A stretch of 12,752 nt of DNA, taken from contig JAPKDT010000036.1 of the NCBI GenBank assembly GCA_028822475.1, forward strand, positions 1 to 12,752, in the 5' to 3' direction. The stretch comes from SAR324 cluster bacterium. GTDB taxonomy: Bacteria; SAR324; NAC60-12. Of the stretch, positions 7,160 to 12,752 are shown one piece after another (position 1 is the first letter of the stretch; each line of letters starts with the position of its first letter). A program made the translations under genes and the position numbers. The notes under the pieces were generated by a model that saw only the letters and a program-made list of their open reading frames with translations, did no database searches and was not told the origin of the DNA.

Positions 7160-7726
7160 ATGGTTGCTTTCTTTTCAAAATGGCTGACTGCCAATCATTT
7201 AACCACATTACGGGTAGCATTGGTACCTTTCATTTATGCTGGTATGGTAATTGGTAAAGATGAACACTGGATCTTGTTCAGTACATGGCTCGTCTTTTTT
7301 TTTGCATGCCTGACCGATTACTGGGATGGTGTGCTGGCACGTCATCAAGGGCAAACCACAAAACTTGGCAAATTACTTGATCCTGTTGCAGACAAAATAT
7401 TGATTGGTGCTCTACTAGTTTTACTGGTAGCTATGGGACGGGCGCCTGCACTGTTAACAGTAATTCTTATTTCCCGCGAATTTATTGTTAACGGCTTACG
7501 TTCCATCGCAGCGGCAGAAGGAATGGTTATTTCAGCCAGCTCCGGAGGAAAACTAAAAACAATTTCACAAATGTTTGCTGTGGGATTCCTCATCATTCAC
7601 TACCCAACCATCGGCATCCCAACCCATGAGGTTGGTATTGTCATCCTCTGGGCTTCAACCGTCATTTCTCTCTGGAGCGGATATAATTATGTTGTGGCAT
7701 ATTTTGTCGCACAGCATGATGAATAA
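7160..7726 (+). CDS. pgsA: CDP-diacylglycerol-glycerol-3-phosphate 3-phosphatidyltransferase
   Basis: Inner-membrane enzyme joining CDP-diacylglycerol and glycerol-3-phosphate to phosphatidylglycerol phosphate, the committed step to phosphatidylglycerol and cardiolipin. The complete CDP-alcohol phosphotransferase signature D-G-x2-A-R-x8-G-x3-D-x3-D is at residues 56-78, including the metal-binding Asp residues. Several hydrophobic helices follow, as expected for an integral membrane protein, and LTTLRVALVPF (14-24) matches the family N-terminus. From ATG 7160, preceded by AGGAA at nine bases, the protein has 188 residues, close to E. coli PgsA (182). An in-frame TTG at 7091 would add 23 non-conserved residues and is less likely. 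The closely related CDP-alcohol transferases for serine or inositol are less likely given the N-terminal pattern. Confidence 0.93.
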   Translation: MVAFFSKWLTANHLTTLRVALVPFIYAGMVIGKDEHWILFSTWLVFFFACLTDYWDGVLARHQGQTTKLGKLLDPVADKILIGALLVLLVAMGRAPALLTVILISREFIVNGLRSIAAAEGMVISASSGGKLKTISQMFAVGFLIIHYPTIGIPTHEVGIVILWASTVISLWSGYNYVVAYFVAQHDE

Positions 7727-7771
7727 CGCAGCATCCTGTCTTCAGTCCTAAACAAGTATTTATCTCTCGTC

Positions 7772-7799
7772 TGGACAATAATTTCTCAACTGCTATTAT
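7772..7799 (+). promoter_or_regulatory. Sigma70-type promoter for hslVU
   Basis: TGGACA (7772-7777, five of six to the -35 consensus) is 16 bases from TATTAT (7794-7799, five of six to the -10 consensus). TGC directly before the -10 gives an extended -10 element. Transcription would begin near 7806, about 30 bases before the hslV ATG. No heat-shock sigma32-type pair is visible in the 112-base gap after pgsA. Confidence 0.6.
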
Positions 7800-7838
7800 A
7801 GTTAGGTAAACTAGACACACGAATTACTTAATAAATTT

Positions 7839-8360
7839 ATGACAACTATTCTCTGCGTACGTAAGGGCAAACGTATTGTGATGGCGGGAGACGGACAAGT
7901 CTCAATGCAGAACACCATCATGAAACCTTCCGCACGTAAACTGCGTAACACCTTTGACGGTAAGGTGATCGCCGGATTCGCCGGTTCAACCGCAGATGCC
8001 TTCACTCTCTTTGAAAAATTTGATGAAAAACTGGAGCAGTACAACGGAAAGCTGCTGCGCTCCGCGGTAGAACTTGCCAAAGAGTGGCGTACGGACAAAA
8101 TGCTTCGTAATCTGGAAGCCCTGCTCGCGGTTTCCAGTGCAGAAGCTTCCCTCATCATTTCTGGAAACGGTGATGTTATTGAACCGGATGACGGACTAAT
8201 CGGAATAGGTTCCGGAGGAATGTACGCTCTTGCGGCTGCGCGTGCGCTGATAGACACAAAACTCAGTCCACGTAAAATTGCCGAAAAATCCATGAAAATT
8301 GCCGCAGACATCTGTATCTATACTAATGACAAAATTACCTACGAAGAATTGGAGTATTAA
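7839..8360 (+). CDS. hslV: ATP-dependent protease subunit HslV
   Basis: Proteolytic core of the HslVU (ClpQY) protease, a threonine peptidase of the proteasome beta-subunit fold that assembles as a double hexamer in the cytoplasm. MTT at the N-terminus gives the nucleophile Thr1 after Met removal. Asp17 (AGDGQ) and Lys33 of mature numbering are conserved, as are VIAGFAGSTADAFTLFE, the ELAKEWRTDKMLR helix and the IGSGG motif. The 173-residue length is typical. ATG 7839 must be the start because Thr2 is catalytic. No Shine-Dalgarno is seen upstream, so the start may rely on an AT-rich leader. The partner ATPase gene hslU follows after four bases. Confidence 0.98.
   Translation: MTTILCVRKGKRIVMAGDGQVSMQNTIMKPSARKLRNTFDGKVIAGFAGSTADAFTLFEKFDEKLEQYNGKLLRSAVELAKEWRTDKMLRNLEALLAVSSAEASLIISGNGDVIEPDDGLIGIGSGGMYALAAARALIDTKLSPRKIAEKSMKIAADICIYTNDKITYEELEY
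8351..8354 (+). promoter_or_regulatory. hslU ribosome binding site
   Basis: GGAG inside the last codons of hslV is 10 bases before ATG 8365. It decides for that start over the in-frame ATG at 8299, which would overlap hslV by over 60 bases and add 22 non-conserved residues. Confidence 0.7.
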
Positions 8361-8364
8361 ACAG

Positions 8365-9720
8365 ATGAAATCTGCAACAGAACTTAATATGACACCGCAG
8401 GAAACGGTTGTCGCGCTGGACCGCTACATCATCGGTCAGACTGACGCAAAAAAGGCCGTAGCAGTCGCTCTGCGTAATCGTTGGAGACGTCTGCAGCTTG
8501 ATGATGACTTAAAAGATGAGATTTTACCAAAAAACATCATCATGATCGGTGCAACAGGAATCGGCAAAACTGAAATCGCACGCCGTATTTCGAAGTTGGT
8601 CAATGCTCCTTTTGTGAAAGTAGAAGCTTCCAAATTTACTGAAGTTGGATATGTGGGACGTGATGTTGAATCGATGATTCGCGATTTGGCGGATTATTCC
8701 GTCAACATGGTACGTCAAGAGCAAATGGAGCGCAAACAGGAAGCAGCCGCAAAAATGGTGGAAGAACGTTTGCTCGATCTATTGCTGCCTCCACTCGAGA
8801 ACAAAAGTGACGAATCTGTGGAAGAAATCCCTGAAAACCCGACACGCGATAAATTTCGTAAAAAACTCAGTTCCGGAATTTTGGATGATCGAATGGTTGA
8901 GCTGGATGTTTCCGAACGTCCTTCAGGTGCAGTGATGGAATTTATGCCGGTTTCAATGAACGACAACATGGACATGAATATTCGTGACATGCTCTCAAAT
9001 ATGATGCCCAAGCAGTCAAAACGTCGACGCGTCAGCATAGAGGCAGCGCGAAAAATTTTGCAGCAGGAAGAGGTCAGCAAACTGATTGACATGGAAGAAG
9101 TGACACGTGAAGCAGTTACACGTGTAGAACAAAGCGGTATAGTTTTCTTAGATGAAGTTGATAAAGTTGCTTCGCGACGTAGTCATTCTCATGGACCAGA
9201 TGTTTCCAGAGAAGGCGTACAGCGTGATTTGCTGCCGATTGTCGAAGGTTCAACAGTCAACACCAAATATGGACCTGTTCAAACCGACCATATTCTTTTC
9301 ATTGCTGCTGGAGCGTTTCATCTTACAAAACCGTCGGACATGATTCCGGAACTGCAAGGACGATTTCCAATACGTGTCGAACTGCAGGCACTCAGTCAGG
9401 AAGATTTTGTGCGGATTCTCACAGAACCAAAAAACGCACTGATTGTTCAATATACTGCTTTGATGAAAACAGAAGGTGTTGAGCTGGAATTTACTAAAGA
9501 CGCTATTGACACCATTGCAGAAATTGCCTGTCAAATTAATGAAGATTCGGAAAATATCGGTGCACGTAGGCTGCACACTGTCATGGAACAGTTGCTCGAA
9601 GAAGTTAGTTTTACTGCTCCGGATTTGAAAGGTCAGAAAATAACTGTAACTCCGGAATATATTAAAAGCAGAATCTCTAATTTATTGAAAAATCAGGATT
9701 TAAGCCGTTATATTTTGTAA
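8365..9720 (+). CDS. hslU: ATP-dependent protease ATPase subunit HslU
   Basis: AAA+ unfoldase that binds substrate, hydrolyses ATP and feeds unfolded protein into HslV. The 451-residue protein shows, in order: the N-terminal TPQETVVALDRYIIGQ segment (10-25), Walker A GATGIGKT (62-69), the pore-loop GYVG (95-98), the intermediate (I) domain about 110-235, Walker B IVFLDE (259-264), LQGRFPIRVEL (330-340) with the arginine-finger candidate Arg333, and sensor 2 GARRLHTVME (399-408). The C-terminal tail LSRYIL ends in the hydrophobic residues that dock into HslV and activate it. The I domain carries a Met-rich stretch (191-214) that I take to be normal variability. Translated with hslV from one mRNA. 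Family identity is unambiguous. Confidence 0.98.
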   Translation: MKSATELNMTPQETVVALDRYIIGQTDAKKAVAVALRNRWRRLQLDDDLKDEILPKNIIMIGATGIGKTEIARRISKLVNAPFVKVEASKFTEVGYVGRDVESMIRDLADYSVNMVRQEQMERKQEAAAKMVEERLLDLLLPPLENKSDESVEEIPENPTRDKFRKKLSSGILDDRMVELDVSERPSGAVMEFMPVSMNDNMDMNIRDMLSNMMPKQSKRRRVSIEAARKILQQEEVSKLIDMEEVTREAVTRVEQSGIVFLDEVDKVASRRSHSHGPDVSREGVQRDLLPIVEGSTVNTKYGPVQTDHILFIAAGAFHLTKPSDMIPELQGRFPIRVELQALSQEDFVRILTEPKNALIVQYTALMKTEGVELEFTKDAIDTIAEIACQINEDSENIGARRLHTVMEQLLEEVSFTAPDLKGQKITVTPEYIKSRISNLLKNQDLSRYIL

Positions 9721-9813
9721 ACAGACAAAAGTAGTAGAACTTAATTTAGCAAGTTTCATAAAAATTATGGAACAACTACGAGCCTAAGAAGCTTTACAAA
9801 AGTCATTCACAAC

Positions 9814-9818
9814 AGGAG
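9814..9818 (+). promoter_or_regulatory. Ribosome binding site for the UDG gene
   Basis: AGGAG lies five bases before TTG 9824 and is the best Shine-Dalgarno match in the window. It supports the non-ATG start, since the first in-frame ATG (codon 30) has no comparable site. Confidence 0.7.
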
Positions 9819-9823
9819 AATTT

Positions 9824-10735
9824 TTGGACTATCCAACGTTGTTGTTGCAATTAGAAAATCAATTGCAATCTCTTCACAAAAAAGGGCTGAATTACATTAA
9901 TATCGAAGCTATGCCCAAGGTAGAGCTGAGGTTGCTGCTGGATGGTTTAGGTGACATGATGTGCGCAGACACAGAAATAACTGTAAAACATGAAGGTGCG
10001 AACTACAAACTCTCTGCGCAAAATCAACCGGTCCTTAACATTAATGATGAAAAAAAACACCCTAGGATATATCCTCCTTCAACAGGTATTTCAGCTTTCA
10101 AGGAAATATTGTCATCCGCAAAACAACAAACTGTAACTGAGGCATTTGCTAAAATTTCACCTCAGCAAAATACTGCTGAAAATATTGACTCACTGACAAA
10201 ATTAGCAGACAAGTATAAATCCTGTCAAAAGTGTGAACTCGGAAAAACCAGGACAAATTTGGTTTTTGGCCAAGGTGTTCCGCAAGCAACGGTGATGTTT
10301 ATTGGTGAAGGTCCGGGAGCAGATGAAGACGCTCAAGGAGAACCTTTTGTAGGACGAGCTGGTAGGTTGTTGACCAAGATGATAAATACATTAGGAATTG
10401 AAAGGGAGGATGTATACATCACCAACATAGTAAAATGCAGGCCTCCTGAAAACAGGAATCCTACTCCCGCCGAAATTTCATGCTGCATGCCAATCCTCAA
10501 ACAACAAATTGAATTAGTAAATCCTAAATTGATAGTCACGCTGGGTAATGTACCCTCAAAGACTTTGATTCCGGAACTGCCTGGAATTACCAAGGCACAC
10601 GGTAAAATTATGCAATATGAAAATTGGACAATGCTACCGACTTTTCACCCTTCATACCTCTTAAGAAATCGTTCCGCGATGCCTCTGGCCTGGGATGATT
10701 TTAAAAAAATCCCGGAATTGGCTTTTCAACAGTGA
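9824..10735 (+). CDS. udg: Family 4 uracil-DNA glycosylase with N-terminal extension
   Basis: Removes uracil from DNA at the start of base excision repair. The catalytic domain covers about residues 125-300. It carries the four cysteines expected to hold a 4Fe-4S cluster (Cys134, Cys137, Cys205 and Cys221, or the adjacent Cys220), motif A GEGPGADEDAQGEPFVG (161-177), VKCRPPENRNPTP (203-215) and the HPS motif (275-277). The first ~120 residues have no motif I recognise: a helical start, then a low-complexity Gln/Ser/Lys/Pro linker. Such N-terminal parts are common in bacterial homologues sometimes labelled phage-type DNA polymerase-related. The TTG start is supported by AGGAG. It lies 103 bases after hslU and 46 before hisS, so it may sit in the same transcript. 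The base composition looks slightly more AT-rich than hslVU. Confidence 0.92.
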   Translation: MDYPTLLLQLENQLQSLHKKGLNYINIEAMPKVELRLLLDGLGDMMCADTEITVKHEGANYKLSAQNQPVLNINDEKKHPRIYPPSTGISAFKEILSSAKQQTVTEAFAKISPQQNTAENIDSLTKLADKYKSCQKCELGKTRTNLVFGQGVPQATVMFIGEGPGADEDAQGEPFVGRAGRLLTKMINTLGIEREDVYITNIVKCRPPENRNPTPAEISCCMPILKQQIELVNPKLIVTLGNVPSKTLIPELPGITKAHGKIMQYENWTMLPTFHPSYLLRNRSAMPLAWDDFKKIPELAFQQ

Positions 10736-10781
10736 AGATGCCTCAGCATTTTCAAAAAACTAGCTCAGCAAAATACCCATT

Positions 10782-12065
10782 ATGATTGACTTACAACCTG
10801 TTAAGGGAACGCGAGATTTTTTCCCTGACGAAATGCGTCTGCGTAACTGGTTATTCGAAGTTTGGCGTAGAGTCTCGGAACAAGCTGGATTTGAAGAATA
10901 TGATACATGTGTGCTGGAACATGAGGAGCTTTATATCCGAAAAGCGGGTGACGAAATAAGCAAACAGCTTTACAGCTTTGAAGACAAGGGAGGCCGGCGC
11001 TTAAGTCTGCGTCCGGAAATGACACCATCACTGGCACGTCTGGTTCTGAAACACACAAAATCATTATCATTCCCAATCAAATGGTTTTCAATGCCGCAGT
11101 GTTTTCGTTATGAACGTATGACCAAAGGTCGACGGCGTGAACATTTTCAGTGGAATGCTGACATCATCGGTCAACCGGATATGGTTGCGGAAGCAGAAAT
11201 CCTGATGCTTCTAATCTCCGCTTGCGAGTCAATGGGACTTACGGCAAATGATATTCGTGTGTTTATCAATGACCGCCGTATCTTAAATGCGATTCTTAGT
11301 CAACTGAATGTAGCACTGGATCTCCATAGCGCAGTGCTCGTTATCATGGATAAGAGAGACAAGATTTCTCCTGAAGATCTCGGAAAAATGCTGGAAGAAG
11401 TTGGAATGTCCTCTTCACAGGTACAACAGTTAAATGAATATTTATCAAAATCAGACCTGCAGGAATTGAAAGATAGTCTGCAGGACACAGAGGGTATCGA
11501 TGAATTACAGCACTTGCTGCAGTTGATGGATACAGCAGGTTACCGCGACTATCTGCAATTTGATATTTCGATCGTCAGAGGACTATCTTATTACACCGGT
11601 GCTGTTTTTGAAGTCAACAGTCCGGATAAACAGCACCGAGCAATTTGCGGTGGAGGTCGCTACGATTCGCTGCTCTCGACATACGGCGGAGAAACAATAC
11701 CCGCGGTTGGCTTCGGATTTGGTGATGTGGTTGTTTTAGACGTACTTAAAGAGTTGGAACGCTTTCCTGAACTACCACGTACACTGGATTACACAATAAT
11801 TCCATTTGACACTGAGCAGGTCGGAGTAGCCTTGAAAATCGGAGCGGAATTACGCTTAAAAGGTGCAACTGTGGATTGTAATTTCGGCATGAAAAAAATG
11901 AAAAAATCATTGCAGCAGGCAAATGAATCCGGTGCTAAATTTGCGATATTGCTTTTTCCGGAAGAGTTGTCACAGGACAAGGTGGTGATCAGAGACATGC
12001 AGCTTCGGGAACAGAAGCCAATAAACATTACGGATTTAATAACTTCTGCGGAGCAAACTGTTTGA
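10782..12065 (+). CDS. hisS: Histidyl-tRNA synthetase
   Basis: Class II synthetase charging tRNA(His) in the cytoplasm. Recognisable parts are the N-terminal PVKGTRDFFPDEM (6-18), motif 1 around LRPEMTPSLAR (76-86), motif 2 FRYERMTKGRRREHFQWN (108-125), the histidine motif RGLSYYTGAVFE (266-277) and motif 3 CGGGRYDSL (289-297) with VGFGFG (309-314). The C-terminal anticodon-binding domain spans about 335-427. The RRREHFQWN form of motif 2 resembles organellar and some bacterial enzymes more than the E. coli form, as I recall them. The 427-residue length is normal. ATG 10782 is the start, giving the typical N-terminus; no Shine-Dalgarno is seen. Its stop overlaps the lspA start by four bases. 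Confidence 0.97.
   Translation: MIDLQPVKGTRDFFPDEMRLRNWLFEVWRRVSEQAGFEEYDTCVLEHEELYIRKAGDEISKQLYSFEDKGGRRLSLRPEMTPSLARLVLKHTKSLSFPIKWFSMPQCFRYERMTKGRRREHFQWNADIIGQPDMVAEAEILMLLISACESMGLTANDIRVFINDRRILNAILSQLNVALDLHSAVLVIMDKRDKISPEDLGKMLEEVGMSSSQVQQLNEYLSKSDLQELKDSLQDTEGIDELQHLLQLMDTAGYRDYLQFDISIVRGLSYYTGAVFEVNSPDKQHRAICGGGRYDSLLSTYGGETIPAVGFGFGDVVVLDVLKELERFPELPRTLDYTIIPFDTEQVGVALKIGAELRLKGATVDCNFGMKKMKKSLQQANESGAKFAILLFPEELSQDKVVIRDMQLREQKPINITDLITSAEQTV
12050..12053 (+). promoter_or_regulatory. lspA ribosome binding site
   Basis: GGAG within the 3' end of hisS is eight bases before TTG 12062. It supports the TTG start and the four-base overlap with hisS. Confidence 0.6.
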
Positions 12066-12586
12066 GTATTCTTAAAACAATATCAACTCCTTCATTGAGA
12101 TTGCATTGGTTGATTATGATCCTATTGTTGGGGCTAGATCTGGGCTCAAAAGTGTGGGTCAGGGTGAACGTTCCTCTCTATGAAGTGACAGAACTGATAA
12201 CAAATTTCATCGACTTAACACATGTTCAGAACCGTGGAGTTAGTTTCAGTTTATTTGCGGATATTGCAGATGCTTTTCGCATTCCGCTGTTAGTTGGAGT
12301 CTCTTTAGTAGCAGTGGTCACAATGATCTTTTATCAAACACGCTACTGGAATGAGTTGGACTTTTACACCCGTTCCGGACTTGTTTGTGTTTTACCGGGT
12401 GCGGCTGGCAATTTAATTGATAGAGCCATATATGGTTATGTAACTGATTTTTTCCACTTTCGTTGGTATGATACTAGTTTTTTCGTCAACAACCTTGCCG
12501 ATTGTTTCATAAGTCTCGGAGTTATTTTCTTCATTATTCCTCTTTTTTTTTCAAAAAATGATAGTCATATCTCAAAGGCAACTTGA
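12062..12586 (+). CDS. lspA: Lipoprotein signal peptidase (signal peptidase II)
   Basis: Inner-membrane aspartic protease that removes signal peptides from diacylglyceryl-modified prolipoproteins. The 174-residue protein has four predicted membrane helices (about 14-31, 74-92, 104-120 and 140-163). It carries the conserved blocks D-x-G-SK (26-30), QNRGVSFSLF (56-65), GAAGNLIDR (113-121) with catalytic Asp120, GYVTDFF (125-131), and NNLADCFIS (143-151) with catalytic Asp147. The family's NxG motif is kept as NRG. The TTG start overlaps the hisS stop as TTGA and has GGAG at eight bases, implying translational coupling. The target lipoproteins and the lgt and lnt genes are not in the window. Confidence 0.96.
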   Translation: MSILKTISTPSLRLHWLIMILLLGLDLGSKVWVRVNVPLYEVTELITNFIDLTHVQNRGVSFSLFADIADAFRIPLLVGVSLVAVVTMIFYQTRYWNELDFYTRSGLVCVLPGAAGNLIDRAIYGYVTDFFHFRWYDTSFFVNNLADCFISLGVIFFIIPLFFSKNDSHISKAT

Positions 12587-12752
12587 CTCAAAGTTACAGC
12601 TCTTAAGATTAACCCAAGAATTTTTTGCGCTGATTTTCCTGCTGAGATTTACCTACCCTCTGTATTTGCAAGTAAACATACATTTTATATCAAAGGTTTG
12701 GGTTCAGTATTACGAAAACAGCCTTCAATTCAAAACAAAAATACCTTCAAAC
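12587..12752. other. Right end without a confident gene
   Basis: On the plus strand two frames stay open to the window edge. One begins at ATG 12558, overlapping lspA by 29 bases, and gives 65 codons with a hydrophobic patch (EFFALIFLLRF). The other continues after the lspA stop. Neither product is recognised, no Shine-Dalgarno precedes the ATG, and two open frames at once argues for chance. A truncated gene starting here cannot be excluded. No terminator hairpin is apparent after lspA. Confidence 0.3.

Noticed and set aside
8299..8364. ATG start extending HslU upstream into hslV
   Set aside because: It would overlap hslV by 62 bases with non-conserved residues. ATG 8365 has GGAG at ten bases and yields the typical HslU N-terminus.
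1..12752. A novel defence, mobile or biosynthetic system
   Set aside because: No nuclease, transposase, integrase, reverse transcriptase, toxin pair, direct-repeat array or biosynthetic core was seen. Apart from the MORN gene and the broken frames, all genes are standard housekeeping families.

Overview
The window is about 12.7 kb of compact, moderately AT-rich bacterial chromosome. It is almost entirely housekeeping, apart from an AT-rich left end carrying one accessory-looking gene. The set (quinone-linked class 2 PyrD, C5-pathway heme genes hemA-hemC, HslVU, LspA) suggests a Gram-negative, proteobacterium-like organism. Glutamyl-tRNA reductase argues against an ordinary alphaproteobacterium, which would make aminolevulinate with ALA synthase. 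The adrenodoxin-type ferredoxin reductase and the HisRS subtype would fit a deltaproteobacterial or SAR324-like marine lineage, but that is a guess.

Left end (1-2112): AT-rich non-coding DNA with palindromes and a (CTAA)4 tract precedes a secreted MORN-repeat protein (321-1799). The MORN protein has three similar modules, and its DNA carries a nearly identical pair of repeat units. Between it and pyrD lies what looks like a small broken or mis-sequenced gene (1850-2116). It has a good ribosome binding site and a stop codon that overlaps the pyrD start by four bases.

Middle (2113-7005): pyrD (pyrimidine synthesis) runs rightward and meets a leftward cluster tail to tail across four bases. That cluster is hemA-hemC-fprA, transcribed in that order: the first committed step of heme synthesis, a later step of heme synthesis, and an NADPH-ferredoxin reductase.

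Right part (7006-12752): a divergent intergenic region separates hemA from a rightward run. The run is pgsA (phospholipid synthesis), hslV-hslU (ATP-dependent protease, with a good sigma70-type promoter in front), a family 4 uracil-DNA glycosylase with an uncharacterised N-terminal extension, hisS, and lspA (lipoprotein signal peptidase, overlapping hisS by four bases). The last 166 bases hold no confident gene.

I found no RNA gene, CRISPR array, insertion sequence or defence system. The points most worth a second look are the modular MORN protein with its AT-rich surroundings and the interrupted reading frame coupled to pyrD.
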